From the NCBI RefSeq assembly GCF_018449515.1, contig NZ_JAAVUQ010000003.1, positions 186,001 to 250,000 on the forward strand: a stretch of 64,000 nt of DNA, given 5' to 3'. Shown piece by piece: positions 8,012 through 16,715 of the stretch. The notes beneath the pieces were generated by a model that saw only the letters and a list, made by a program, of their open reading frames with translations, did no database searches and had not been told where the DNA came from. Positions within the stretch are counted from its first letter, which is position 1, and each line of letters opens with the position of its first letter. A program made the translations under genes and the position numbers. This stretch comes from Caballeronia sp. dw_19. GTDB taxonomy: Bacteria > Pseudomonadota > Gammaproteobacteria > Burkholderiales > Burkholderiaceae.

Positions 8012-9691
8012 ATGTATCAATACGATCAGATCGACCAGAAAATCGTCGACGAACGCGTCGCTCAATACAGCGACCAAGTGCGCCGCCGTTTGTCCGGCGA
8101 GTTGAGCGAAGAAGAATTCCGGCCGCTGCGTCTGCAGAACGGCCTGTACATGCAGCGGCACGCGTACATGCACCGTATCGCGATTCCGTACGGCAACTTG
8201 CGCAGCGACCAGATGCGCATGCTCGGCACGATCGCGCGTGAACACGACCGCGGTTATGGCCACTTTTCGACGCGGACCAACATCCAGTTCAACTGGATCC
8301 AGCTCGAAGAAACGCCGGAAATCTTGCGCAAACTGGCGTCGGTGCAAATGCACGGCATTCAAACGTCAGGCAATTGCATCCGCAATATCACCGCCGATCA
8401 ATTCGCAGGCGTCGCGCCCGATGAAATCGTCGATCCGCGTCCGTGGGCCGAAATCCTGCGCCAATGGTCGACTTTCCACCCTGAGTTCGCGTGGCTGCCG
8501 CGCAAGTTCAAGATCGCGGTCAATGGCTCGGTGGAAGATCGCGCAGCCGTGCAAGTGCACGATCTTGGCGTTTATCTGAAGAAGAACGCTGCGGGCGACG
8601 TGGTGGCGAGCATCCTCGCGGGCGGCGGCTTGGGTCGTACGCCTATCGTCGGCGCGATCATCAAGGAAGACCTGCCCTGGCAGCATCTGCTGACGTATTG
8701 CGAAGCCGTGTTACGTGTGTATAACCGCTACGGCCGTCGCGACAATATATATAAGGCGCGGATCAAGATTCTCGTGAAGGCGCTGAGCCCCGCGAAATTC
8801 GCGCAGCAAGTGGAGGAAGAGTGGGCGCATTTGAAGGACGGTCCTTCCACGCTCACGCAAGAAGAACTCACGCGCGTGTCGCAGTTCTTCGCACCGCCCG
8901 CGTATGAAAAGCTGCCGGATACGGATGTGTCGTATGAAAAGCATCTCATCGACAGCAAGCCGTTCGCGCGCTGGATCGAGCGCAACGTGCGGCCGCACAA
9001 GGTGCCGGGTTATGCGTCGGTGACGTTGTCGCTGAAGCCGACCGGCATTGCGCCGGGCGATGCAACGGACAAGCAGATGGAAGCCGTCGCCGATCTCGCC
9101 GATGAATTCTCGTTCGGCGAAATCCGCGTCTCGCATGAGCAGAACCTGATCCTCGCAAACGTGAAGAAGCGGAACCTGTACGCGGTGTGGGAACGCGCGA
9201 AAGCGCTGGGTTTCGCGACATCGAATATTGGTTTGCTGACCGACATCATTGCGTGCCCGGGCGGCGATTTCTGCTCGCTCGCGAACGCCAAGTCGATCCC
9301 GATCGCGCAAGCGATTCAAGAACGTTTCAGCGATCTCGACTACGTGTACGACCTCGGCGACCTGACGCTCAACATCTCGGGTTGTATCAACGCGTGCGGT
9401 CATCATCACATTGGCAACATCGGTGTGCTCGGTGTCGATAAAGACGGCTCGGAGTGGTATCAGGTCACGCTCGGCGGCGAGCAAAGCTCGGGCGCAACGG
9501 GCGCGCATCTTGGCCGCGTGATCGGCCCGTCGTTTTCGGCGGAAGAGATGCCCGAGGTCGTGTCGCAAGTGATCGATACGTTCGTTGAGAATCGCATTGA
9601 AGGCGAGCGTTTCATCGAGACGTATGGCCGTATCGGCATCGCGCCGTTCAAGGAACGCGTGTACGCGTCGCGCCAGCCGGCACATGCTTGA
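8012..9691 (+). CDS. cysI: Assimilatory sulfite/nitrite reductase hemoprotein
   Basis: A 559-residue reductase that converts sulfite to sulfide with six electrons at a coupled siroheme-[4Fe-4S] centre. The cofactor cysteines are visible in CPGGDFCSLANAK and CINACGHHHIGNIG near residues 415-475. The N-terminal ferredoxin-like half has the siroheme-binding segment FSTRTNIQFNWIQL and GNCIRNIT. No CysJ flavoprotein gene lies next to it; the following gene is a DUF934 protein, as in many proteobacteria with this version of the enzyme. It is first in a run of six same-strand genes for sulfate reduction, with short gaps that suggest one transcript. Confidence 0.95.
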   Translation: MYQYDQIDQKIVDERVAQYSDQVRRRLSGELSEEEFRPLRLQNGLYMQRHAYMHRIAIPYGNLRSDQMRMLGTIAREHDRGYGHFSTRTNIQFNWIQLEETPEILRKLASVQMHGIQTSGNCIRNITADQFAGVAPDEIVDPRPWAEILRQWSTFHPEFAWLPRKFKIAVNGSVEDRAAVQVHDLGVYLKKNAAGDVVASILAGGGLGRTPIVGAIIKEDLPWQHLLTYCEAVLRVYNRYGRRDNIYKARIKILVKALSPAKFAQQVEEEWAHLKDGPSTLTQEELTRVSQFFAPPAYEKLPDTDVSYEKHLIDSKPFARWIERNVRPHKVPGYASVTLSLKPTGIAPGDATDKQMEAVADLADEFSFGEIRVSHEQNLILANVKKRNLYAVWERAKALGFATSNIGLLTDIIACPGGDFCSLANAKSIPIAQAIQERFSDLDYVYDLGDLTLNISGCINACGHHHIGNIGVLGVDKDGSEWYQVTLGGEQSSGATGAHLGRVIGPSFSAEEMPEVVSQVIDTFVENRIEGERFIETYGRIGIAPFKERVYASRQPAHA

Positions 9692-9710
9692 AACGCTAAG
9701 GAATAAGCAC

Positions 9711-10250
9711 ATGGCTTTGATAATCAAGAACCGCGAAGTGGTTGAAGACGACTGGAACGTGGTGCGTGCGGCTGAAGATGGCACGCTGCCCGCCGTCGAT
9801 GCATTGTTGCCGGGTAAGGTAATTGTGCCGTTCACGTGGTGGAAAGAGCATAAGAACGCGTTGACCGCGGCGCACAAGAAGGAACCGATCGGCGTGTGGC
9901 TCGCCCCCGACGATGAACCCGCGGAACTGGTCGAAGACTTCGACAAGATCGCGCTGATCGCCGTCGATTTCCCCAAGTTCAGCGATGGCCGTGGTTTCAG
10001 CATAGGCCGCTTGCTGCGCGAGCGTTATCACTGGACCGGCGAGTTGCGGGCTATTGGCGACGTGTTGCGCGATCAGTTGCGCTTCCACGCGCGTTGCGGT
10101 TTCGACGCCTTCGCCGTTCGTGCCGATAAAGACATTCACGACGCATTGAACGCGTTCGGTGAATTGAGCATCCCGTACCAGAGCGCTGTGGACAATCCGG
10201 AACCGCTGTTCCGTCGTCGTGGCAAAGCTGCCGCCGGAGCGTCTGCATGA
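9711..10250 (+). CDS. DUF934 protein linked to sulfite reductase
   Basis: A 179-residue protein starting MALIIKNREVVEDDW, with the family core FPKFSDGRGFSIGRLLRERY and GELRAIGDVLRDQLRFHARCGFDAF. The start at 9711 is preceded by AAGGA; a longer upstream frame overlaps cysI and is rejected. The family nearly always sits beside a CysI that lacks CysJ, so it is thought to help electron supply or assembly, but I know of no settled biochemical function. The last four bases (ATGA) overlap the cysH start, so translation is coupled. Confidence 0.9.
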   Translation: MALIIKNREVVEDDWNVVRAAEDGTLPAVDALLPGKVIVPFTWWKEHKNALTAAHKKEPIGVWLAPDDEPAELVEDFDKIALIAVDFPKFSDGRGFSIGRLLRERYHWTGELRAIGDVLRDQLRFHARCGFDAFAVRADKDIHDALNAFGELSIPYQSAVDNPEPLFRRRGKAAAGASA

Positions 10251-10978
10251 ATGCCGAACTGCAAGCCAAAGTCGGTCGTCTTGATGCGCTGCTCGATTCC
10301 ATCGCGCAACGTCATGCGAACGTCAAGCTAGCCAGCAGTCTCGCCGCCGAAGACATGTTGCTCACGCACGCCATTCTTTCGCGCGGCATAAAGATCGGCA
10401 TTTTCTCGCTGAACACCGGTCGTCTGCATGCTGAAACGCTGGGCATGATTGATCGCGTGAAAGAGCGGTATGGATACGATATTGAACAGTTTTATCCGCT
10501 GCCGGAAGCGGTTGAAGAGTATGTGCGCGACCACGGTTTGAACGCCTTCTACGAGAGCGTCGATCTGCGTAAAAGCTGTTGCGGAATTCGTAAGGTCGAG
10601 CCGTTGAATCGCGCGCTGAAGGACGTGAGCGCGTGGGTCACGGGACAGCGGCGCGAGCAATCGGTAACACGCGTAGAGTTGCATGAGGAAGAGCACGACG
10701 CGCCGCGTGGTATCGCGAAGTTCAATCCGCTCGCGGACTGGACCGAAGCCGATGTCTGGGCCTATTTGAAGGCCTTCGATGTCCCCGTCAACCCGCTGCA
10801 TGCGCGCGGTTATCCGAGCATTGGCTGTGAGCCGTGCACGCGCGCTATCCGTCCGGGCGAAGATAGCCGGGCAGGGCGCTGGTGGTGGGAATCGCGGGAC
10901 ACGAAGGAATGCGGCTTGCACGTGACGAATATAAGGATCGTGGAAGACCGCAGCGCAGCGCCAACCTCGGCACTCTGA
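10247..10978 (+). CDS. cysH: Assimilatory APS/PAPS reductase
   Basis: A 243-residue thioredoxin-dependent reductase producing sulfite and AMP (or PAP). It shows the nucleotide-binding segment LASSLAAEDMLLTHAIL, FSLNTGRLHAET, and the two cysteine pairs of the APS-type enzyme: SCCGIRKVEPL near residue 108 and GCEPCTRAI near residue 195. These ligate a [4Fe-4S] cluster in plant/bacterial APS reductases, so APS rather than PAPS is the likely substrate; this agrees with the absence of a CysC kinase in the operon. The C-terminal catalytic Cys appears as ECGLH. Confidence 0.93.
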   Translation: MNAELQAKVGRLDALLDSIAQRHANVKLASSLAAEDMLLTHAILSRGIKIGIFSLNTGRLHAETLGMIDRVKERYGYDIEQFYPLPEAVEEYVRDHGLNAFYESVDLRKSCCGIRKVEPLNRALKDVSAWVTGQRREQSVTRVELHEEEHDAPRGIAKFNPLADWTEADVWAYLKAFDVPVNPLHARGYPSIGCEPCTRAIRPGEDSRAGRWWWESRDTKECGLHVTNIRIVEDRSAAPTSAL

Positions 10979-11045
10979 ACGCATTGATATTGACGCACGA
11001 CGCCACAAGCTGGGTGTCATGCAAAGCAACCAAGGAACGACGCAT

Positions 11046-12008
11046 ATGAGCAGCACGCTCGATTCAACAGTCAACGCTCCGATCGCGAATCGCGAGACCC
11101 GGATGGATCACCTCGACTGGCTCGAAGCCGAGTCCATTCACATCCTGCGCGAACTCGTGGCCGAGTGCAGCAAACCTGCGTTGCTGTTCTCCGGCGGCAA
11201 GGATTCGGTCGTCGTGCTGCATCTTGCGTTGAAGGCATTTGGCCTAGGCTCGGGTCGCAAGACCGTGCTGCCGTTCCCGCTGGTTCATATCGATACCGGT
11301 CATAACTTTAGCGAAGTCATCGACTTTCGCGATCGTCGCGCCGCTGAAATTGGTGCGGAACTCGTGGTCGGTCATGTCGAAGATTCAATCAAGAAAGGTA
11401 CCGTGCGTCTGCGTCGCGAAACGGATTCGCGTAACGCTGCGCAAGCGGTGACGTTGCTCGAAACCATCGAGGAATACGGTTATACGGCGTTGATCGGCGG
11501 CGCGCGTCGCGATGAAGAAAAGGCCCGCGCCAAAGAGCGCATTTTCTCTTTCCGCGATGAATTCGGCCAGTGGGACCCGAAAGCGCAACGCCCGGAATTG
11601 TGGAGCATCTACAACGCGCGTTTGCATAACGGCGAGCACTTGCGCGTGTTCCCCATTTCGAACTGGACCGAACTGGATATCTGGCAATACATCGGGCGCG
11701 AGAAGCTTGAATTGCCGTCCATTTACTATGCGCACGATCGCGAAATTATTCGCCGCAATGGCTTGCTCGTGCCGCTGACGCCGATCACGCCGCTGCTGGA
11801 AGGCGAAGTGTCCGAAGTCGCGCAAGTGCGTTTCCGTACCGTCGGTGACATCAGTTGCACGTGCCCCGTTGCCAGCGATGCCGACGACGTCGAGAAGATC
11901 ATCGCGGAAACCGCCGTGACGGAAATCACGGAACGCGGCGCCACGCGCATGGACGATCAAGCGTCCGAAGCCGCCATGGAAACCCGTAAGAAACAAGGTT
12001 ATTTCTAA
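11046..12008 (+). CDS. cysD: Sulfate adenylyltransferase small subunit
   Basis: A 320-residue ATP-sulfurylase subunit that, together with CysN, makes APS from sulfate and ATP. The PP-loop SGGKDSVVVLHLA (near residue 55) and LVHIDTGHNFSEVIDFRD are diagnostic of the family, as are ALIGGARRDEEKARAKERIFS and the C-terminal RKKQGYF. ATG at 11046 is preceded by AAGGAACG and is preferred to the ATG at 11019. It lies between cysH and cysN, in phase with the pathway order. Confidence 0.95.
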   Translation: MSSTLDSTVNAPIANRETRMDHLDWLEAESIHILRELVAECSKPALLFSGGKDSVVVLHLALKAFGLGSGRKTVLPFPLVHIDTGHNFSEVIDFRDRRAAEIGAELVVGHVEDSIKKGTVRLRRETDSRNAAQAVTLLETIEEYGYTALIGGARRDEEKARAKERIFSFRDEFGQWDPKAQRPELWSIYNARLHNGEHLRVFPISNWTELDIWQYIGREKLELPSIYYAHDREIIRRNGLLVPLTPITPLLEGEVSEVAQVRFRTVGDISCTCPVASDADDVEKIIAETAVTEITERGATRMDDQASEAAMETRKKQGYF

Positions 12009-12042
12009 GCATCACGCCGCAAACAAGGAACAGGGAAACATC

Positions 12043-13365
12043 ATGAGTATTCATCAACCCGAAGACCTCGGCGTGTTGCGTTTCATCACGGCAGGCAGCG
12101 TCGACGACGGCAAGAGCACGCTGATCGGCCGCCTGCTGTTCGATAGCAAAGCGGTGTTGTCGGATCAGTTGTCGGCGTTGTCGCGGGCGAAGAACAAGCG
12201 TACTGTTGGTGACGAAATCGATCTGTCGCTGCTGACCGATGGCCTTGAAGCCGAGCGTGAGCAGGGCATTACGATCGACGTGGCGTACCGTTATTTTGCG
12301 ACTGCGAAGCGCAAGTTCATCATCGCCGATACCCCCGGCCACGAGCAGTACACGCGCAACATGGTGACGGGCGCATCGACCGCGCATGCCGCGATCATTC
12401 TGGTGGATGCCACGCGCGTGACGTTGCAGGATGGCGTGGCGCAACTGCTGCCGCAGACGGTGCGCCATAGCGCGATCGTCAAATTGCTTGGGCTGCAGCA
12501 TGTGATCGTCGCGATCAACAAGATGGATTTGATCGAGTTCAGTGAGACGCGTTTCAACGAGATCCGCGACGCGTACGTTGAACTCGCGCGCCGGCTTGGA
12601 ATTGCCGATGTGCGCTTCGTGCCGGTGTCGGCGCTCAAGGGTGACAACATCGTGACCGCGAGCGAGCGCATGCCGTGGTATGCGGGCGAACCGCTGCTCG
12701 ATCTGCTTGAAGCGCTGCCGGTTACGCAACCTGTTGATCAAGCGCTGCGTTTCCCGGTGCAATGGGTCGCGCGACAGGACGGCAGTCAGGCCGACGATTT
12801 CCGCGGCTACATGGGCCGGGTGGAATCGGGCGAAGTGAAACTGGGCGACACCATCACCGTGTTGCCGGCCAATCGCGATGCAACCGTTGCCGAGATCATC
12901 GCACCGGTTCCGGGCGGCGTGGCGCAAGTGGATCGCGCGTTCGCGGGCCAGACGGTGACCATTCGCCTGGCGGAAGATGTCGACGTCTCGCGTGGCGATA
13001 CGTTCGTGCCGCGCAACACGAGCGGCGCCAAGATCGAGCCGGCGAAGAAGCTGGACGCTGACCTCTGCTGGTTCGACGAGGAGCCGCTTTCACAGCAACG
13101 CAAGTACTTGCTGAAGCAGACCACGAACACGGTGTTCGCGCGGATTGGTGCAATCAAGGAAGTGCTCGACGTGCATACGCTGCTGCATTCGGTGGACCGC
13201 CATAACCTGACGATGAACGACATCGGCCGCGTGGCGCTGACGCTTCAAAAGCCGATCGTCTGCGATGCCTACGACACGCATCAGGGCACGGGCGCGTTTG
13301 TTCTTATCGATGAAGCGACGCATCACACGGTTGCGGCCGGGATGATTCGCTCGTATTCAGCCTGA
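12043..13365 (+). CDS. cysN: Sulfate adenylyltransferase large subunit (GTPase)
   Basis: A 440-residue EF-Tu-like GTPase that drives sulfate adenylation by CysD. The G motifs are clear: GSVDDGKST (G1), DTPGHEQYTRNMVTGAS (G3) and NKMDLIEF (G4). Beta-barrel domains follow. At 440 residues it is the unfused form without a C-terminal CysC (APS kinase) domain, consistent with direct use of APS by the neighbouring reductase. AAGGAACAGGG precedes the start. Confidence 0.95.
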   Translation: MSIHQPEDLGVLRFITAGSVDDGKSTLIGRLLFDSKAVLSDQLSALSRAKNKRTVGDEIDLSLLTDGLEAEREQGITIDVAYRYFATAKRKFIIADTPGHEQYTRNMVTGASTAHAAIILVDATRVTLQDGVAQLLPQTVRHSAIVKLLGLQHVIVAINKMDLIEFSETRFNEIRDAYVELARRLGIADVRFVPVSALKGDNIVTASERMPWYAGEPLLDLLEALPVTQPVDQALRFPVQWVARQDGSQADDFRGYMGRVESGEVKLGDTITVLPANRDATVAEIIAPVPGGVAQVDRAFAGQTVTIRLAEDVDVSRGDTFVPRNTSGAKIEPAKKLDADLCWFDEEPLSQQRKYLLKQTTNTVFARIGAIKEVLDVHTLLHSVDRHNLTMNDIGRVALTLQKPIVCDAYDTHQGTGAFVLIDEATHHTVAAGMIRSYSA

Positions 13366-13374
13366 GAATCGACT

Positions 13375-14139
13375 ATGGGTAAGGTGTATTTGATCGGAGC
13401 GGGGCCGGGTGCTGCGGACCTGATTACGGTTCGGGGCGCCCGGTTGTTGAGCCAGGCGCAGGTCGTTCTGCACGACGCGTTGATCGAGCCGGCCATGCTC
13501 GACTACGCGCCGGACGCGCGCAAGATTGCGGTGGGCAAGCGCTGCGGACAGCGTTCAACGGCGCAGCATTTCATTAACAAGCAGATCGTCGATGCCGCCC
13601 GCGAACACGAGATCGTCGTGCGGCTGAAGGGTGGCGACCCCATGTTGTTCGGCCGCGCCGACGAAGAAATGCGCGCGCTCGAAGCGGCGGGTATTGAGTA
13701 CGAAGTGGTGCCGGGGATCACGGCCGCGCTGGCGAGCGCCGCGACGTTGAAGCGTTCGCTGACCTTGCGCGGGGTATCGCGTAGTGTTGCTCTGGCAACG
13801 TACAGCCGTGCCCCTGACAGCGATGAAATCCGCGAGCAGGCCAGCGCGGATTCGCTCGTGTTCTACATGGGCCGTGACAGCGCGCCGGAGATTGCGCAGC
13901 AACTGATCGATGCAGGGCGGCTGGCGTCGACGCCGGTTGCCATCGTCGAGGCTTGCAGTACGCCGCGCGAACGTTCGCTGACGCTGACGCTGGGCGAAAT
14001 GGCGATTGGGGAAGCGCAGGATTGGCTCGATGCATCGCAGCCGAGTTTGCTGATGATCGGTGAAGCGTTTGCGGAGCGGTCGGTTATGGTAGTACCGGTC
14101 CAAAGCGTGGAAGCGGCATTACAACAGGCTGCTGCCTGA
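13375..14139 (+). CDS. cobA: Uroporphyrinogen-III C-methyltransferase
   Basis: A 254-residue SAM-dependent methyltransferase forming precorrin-2, the first step towards siroheme and also towards cobalamin. The N-terminal signature GKVYLIGAGPGAADLITVRGARLL, the motif VVRLKGGDPMLFGRADEE and EVVPGITAALASAATL are typical. It lacks the CysG oxidase/ferrochelatase domain, so those steps need other proteins such as the CbiX-type chelatase encoded at 16294. As last gene of the cys transcript it ties siroheme supply to demand by CysI. Confidence 0.93.
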   Translation: MGKVYLIGAGPGAADLITVRGARLLSQAQVVLHDALIEPAMLDYAPDARKIAVGKRCGQRSTAQHFINKQIVDAAREHEIVVRLKGGDPMLFGRADEEMRALEAAGIEYEVVPGITAALASAATLKRSLTLRGVSRSVALATYSRAPDSDEIREQASADSLVFYMGRDSAPEIAQQLIDAGRLASTPVAIVEACSTPRERSLTLTLGEMAIGEAQDWLDASQPSLLMIGEAFAERSVMVVPVQSVEAALQQAAA

Positions 14140-14211
14140 GTGAGGCCGCAGGCGACGCGGCGAAACCGCGCCGCCCTGGCGAGCTTTAGACCGCTTGTGA
14201 TTCGTCGTCTG

Positions 14212-14248
14212 AAAAGCCCCGTGGGTCACTGACCCACGGGGCTTTTTT
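14212..14248. terminator. Rho-independent terminator after cobA
   Basis: A near-perfect hairpin whose arms are AAAAGCCCCGTGGGTCA (14212-14228) and TGACCCACGGGGCTTTT (from 14230), followed by six T. It ends the cys-cobA transcript. Because the arms are also flanked by A on the other side, it should work in both directions and stop hipA transcripts arriving from the right. Confidence 0.9.
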
Positions 14249-14318
14249 CACCTGCGCCGGTTTCCTGATGCCTGTGCAATTGCGTGCTTCAACGACCCGT
14301 TTCGCGAGCGTTGACGCA

Positions 14319-15623
14319 CTACGCTTTCTCCACTTCACGCAGCCCAATGGCCTGCGGCTTGCGGAATGCAGAGGAGATTTTGTTGCACTCGGTTCGGGGA
14401 ACACCGAACTCCTCGAAATAAGTCCGCCACTCTCTCACAACAGCCGACAAACGCTGGATGATTTCAACGGCCGCGTGTTTGAGCAGACCGAATCGGCCCG
14501 CCGCGGAGAGGGCATTGTCGAGCGTCGCCAGCCGGCCCATTGCCGGACCTACGCCCAGTACGAGGAAACGCTCGGAGCCGACCTGCGGCTTCGGCACGAC
14601 GTCGTAAAGGTCGCTCAGGCGCCAGCCCTTGTTTGCTCCGTCCCACACGAACGCATGATTGCGAAGATGGTCATCGTCATTCGTCACGAGAATGTTGAAC
14701 ACCATTCGCTTGAACAGCTCGATCTTGTCGGCCGCGACAAAGCCCGTGGCGCCTCGTTCACCGAGCAGGTCCGCCAGGTCCGTGTAATTAGCCGATGCGG
14801 TATCGCTTTCATGCATCTTGAGCATGGTCAGCGCGCTCACGACGTGGCGTTTGCCGAACGTACCGCCGGGCAACGGCACGCGGTCAAATCGTTCGATCAG
14901 CATGACATCGCGCCCGTCGGCCAAGTGAATGGGCCTGGTTGCGGGAACGCGCATACCGCACTCGCGGGCGAGTTCAAGCGTTGCACGCTCCACGACGGGA
15001 ACGTTGAAACCGTCCCGGGCGACAGGAAATTTGGCGACCCATTGTCGTCCATCGTCCAGCAACACGGCTTTGGGTCGCGCGCCGCCGAAAGTTGCGCCAA
15101 CGCTAAAGAGTAACTGCAGCTTTTTCGGAACCGGCTTGCCGTCCTGGATCATGGCTGCAGCGTCGAGCAGATAAGAAAGCTCTTTTGCATCCGGCAACTT
15201 GCCGGGTTCTGCCGGTGCGGTGGGGGAGTCCCTGAAATCCAGCGCGCCAGTCCGGTGGGGGCCAGCATGAGCCAGATATTCAGTCTCGGGCAAACCGTCG
15301 GGCGCCGCCCTCAACATATTCTCAATCACGCGCCGTCCCCAGGAATCCGGAGCCGCGTCACGGATTGCGCCAAACAGCGCCAGTCCTGCAGGGGGCTGAA
15401 ATACCGTTTCCTTGGACTTCTTCGCCTCGCTCAGAGGCATGCTGACCGGGTCCACGGCAGCGGCGTTCGCACGCTGTAAGTACTTGTTGCCGTAGACGAA
15501 GGTCGACCCGACGGGCTTGATACCTTCTTCGAGTAGTTCGAGCTTACCGGCAGGGACCGCCTCGGCCGCTCCTTCGAGGGCGATGAAGACGTATTTGCTC
15601 CAGGTTGTTGTATTAAAAATCAT
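14319..15623 (-). CDS. hipA: HipA-type serine/threonine kinase toxin
   Basis: A 434-residue HipA-family kinase. It starts MIFNTTTWSKYVFIALEG; ATG at 15623 overlaps the last 11 bases of hipB. Visible elements are the HipA N-terminal subdomain, the nucleotide loop SVGATFGGARPKAVL (about residue 175), the catalytic segment NILVTNDDDHLRNHAFV with Asp and Asn as in HipA NxDxHxxN, and the metal-binding Asp in RLSDLYDVVP. Escherichia coli HipA phosphorylates glutamyl-tRNA synthetase and induces persistence; the target here is unknown. Catalytic residues look intact, so it is likely active and held by HipB. Confidence 0.93.
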   Translation of the reverse strand: MIFNTTTWSKYVFIALEGAAEAVPAGKLELLEEGIKPVGSTFVYGNKYLQRANAAAVDPVSMPLSEAKKSKETVFQPPAGLALFGAIRDAAPDSWGRRVIENMLRAAPDGLPETEYLAHAGPHRTGALDFRDSPTAPAEPGKLPDAKELSYLLDAAAMIQDGKPVPKKLQLLFSVGATFGGARPKAVLLDDGRQWVAKFPVARDGFNVPVVERATLELARECGMRVPATRPIHLADGRDVMLIERFDRVPLPGGTFGKRHVVSALTMLKMHESDTASANYTDLADLLGERGATGFVAADKIELFKRMVFNILVTNDDDHLRNHAFVWDGANKGWRLSDLYDVVPKPQVGSERFLVLGVGPAMGRLATLDNALSAAGRFGLLKHAAVEIIQRLSAVVREWRTYFEEFGVPRTECNKISSAFRKPQAIGLREVEKA

Positions 15624-15954
15624 ACTCGCCTGTCTTCGAAGCGGTCTTGCGTGGACGCACGCGAGATTCCGTCTTGCGCCGCGCTTCGCCGACCACGTCG
15701 TTTTGCGGATTCGCGAGCGGCTGGAGCAATCCGAGGAGGCCGGCACGTTCGAACGCGTGCAGCCACGACGAGAAACTGACCGAAACATCGCCATTTTCTA
15801 TGCGTATCAGGGTGCTCGGGCTGATGTTGGCTCGTTCGGAAAAATCCTTCCGGGTCATGTTGCGTGCGATCCGGGCGGCGGCGACCGCGCGTCCAAGTCC
15901 CGTGGCCTGAAGCCCAAGTTCTGGCGAAGAAAAATCCTTGTTGTTGCGCTTCAT
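15613..15954 (-). CDS. hipB: HipB-type antitoxin, XRE-family repressor
   Basis: A 113-residue protein with a helix-turn-helix (GLGRAVAAARIARNMTRKDFSERANISPSTLIRIENGD, given here as description of residues about 19-56). It has a basic, Arg/Lys-rich C-terminal tail that could contact HipA. It would bind HipA and repress the hipBA promoter. An in-frame GTG at 15981 would add nine residues. Neither start has a clear Shine-Dalgarno sequence, and the GTG would lie within a few bases of the predicted transcript start, giving a nearly leaderless message. hipB precedes and overlaps hipA, the usual order. Confidence 0.9.
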   Translation of the reverse strand: MKRNNKDFSSPELGLQATGLGRAVAAARIARNMTRKDFSERANISPSTLIRIENGDVSVSFSSWLHAFERAGLLGLLQPLANPQNDVVGEARRKTESRVRPRKTASKTGEYDF

Positions 15955-15991
15955 TTTGTCGTATCTGACATATAAACCCACTTAATTGGTC

Positions 15992-16019
15992 AGTATAGAC
16001 AAAATCCTAAGATCGTCAA
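15992..16019 (-). promoter_or_regulatory. Predicted sigma-70 promoter of hipBA
   Basis: On the minus strand TTGACG (16019-16014) and TATACT (15997-15992) are separated by 16 bases, a strong consensus-like promoter. It lies immediately upstream of hipB. Copies of TATCTGA/TCAGTATA-like sequence surround and follow it, which would let HipB cover the promoter. Confidence 0.65.
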
Positions 16020-16033
16020 TATTTCTATATGGA

Positions 16034-16090
16034 AAAAATGGTCATATCTGAACAAATAAGTGGATTAATTGATCAGATATGACCATTTTT
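16034..16090. repeat. 18-bp perfect inverted repeat upstream of hipBA
   Basis: Arms AAAAATGGTCATATCTGA (16034-16051) and TCAGATATGACCATTTTT (16073-16090) are exact complements separated by 21 bases. Related half sites (TATCTGACATAT at 15962 and TGGTCAGTATAG at 15986) occur around the hipB start. The placement upstream of the promoter fits a HipB operator array used for autoregulation and DNA looping. The right arm ends in a T run, so the hairpin could also act as a terminator on the plus strand. Confidence 0.65.
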
Positions 16091-16209
16091 GGCTGATTAG
16101 AACGCGTTTGATTGGTGATTTGCCCGCACCGGGTGTCCGCTGAAGCTCGCTCCGGCCCTCTTCGGCGCGCAGGCACAATGGCGTCGGCCAGGAAAATCCT
16201 TCGGACAGA

Positions 16210-16246
16210 ACAATGCCCCGGAAGTCCATGACTCGCGGGGCATTGT
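16210..16246. terminator. Hairpin after cbiX
   Basis: Arms ACAATGCCCCG (16210-16220) and CGGGGCATTGT (16236-16246) form an 11-bp stem with a 15-base loop. It lies about 50 bases past the cbiX stop on the minus strand. The following T content is weak, so termination is likely but not certain. Confidence 0.5.
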
Positions 16247-16293
16247 GGAAAACGGTCGAGCTTTCGCCAGCACGCTAGTGAGGAGCGATAAAC

Positions 16294-16662
16294 CTACTCA
16301 ATCTGCCGAACGCAATATTGTGCGACCGCATCCAGCACCGAGTCGTCTTCGCCCACCGCTGTTGCGCATTGGATGGTCAGCAATGGAAACATCGCGCGGC
16401 ATCGATCGAGCAACTCAGGCAGGTCGCGCCGTATATGACCGCCTTGACCGAAGAACACGGGCACGACGGTGAGCGCGTCACACCCATCCGCCGCCAGGCG
16501 TTCGACAGCCGTAGGTAAATCGGGGGTCATCAGTTCAAGAAACGCCAGCGATACCGGCGCGCTGCGCATTGCGCGCAGCTTCGTGGCGAGCCGTTCGAAA
16601 GGCTCGGCCCAGCGTGGATCGCGTGCGCCGTGACCGAACAGGATCATGCCGTGCTTGCTCAT
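16294..16662 (-). CDS. cbiX: Short CbiX-type sirohydrochlorin chelatase
   Basis: A 122-residue single-domain class II chelatase (CbiX-S/SirB type). The metal-binding histidines are seen in ILFGHGARDPRW and VVPVFFGQGGHIRRDLP. It inserts iron (siroheme) or cobalt (cobalamin) into sirohydrochlorin; dimers of the short form act as one active unit. With CobA upstream it could serve siroheme for CysI. The hipBA module now lies between cobA and cbiX. Confidence 0.88.
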   Translation of the reverse strand: MSKHGMILFGHGARDPRWAEPFERLATKLRAMRSAPVSLAFLELMTPDLPTAVERLAADGCDALTVVPVFFGQGGHIRRDLPELLDRCRAMFPLLTIQCATAVGEDDSVLDAVAQYCVRQIE

Positions 16663-16715
16663 CGCGTTCTCCCTCGTCTCAAAGCGCTGACGCCTGAAGC
16701 CCTAATGCTTGAAGC

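Noticed and set aside
8711..10003. 430-codon minus-strand frame
   Set aside because: Lies opposite cysI and the DUF934 gene; no recognisable domain.
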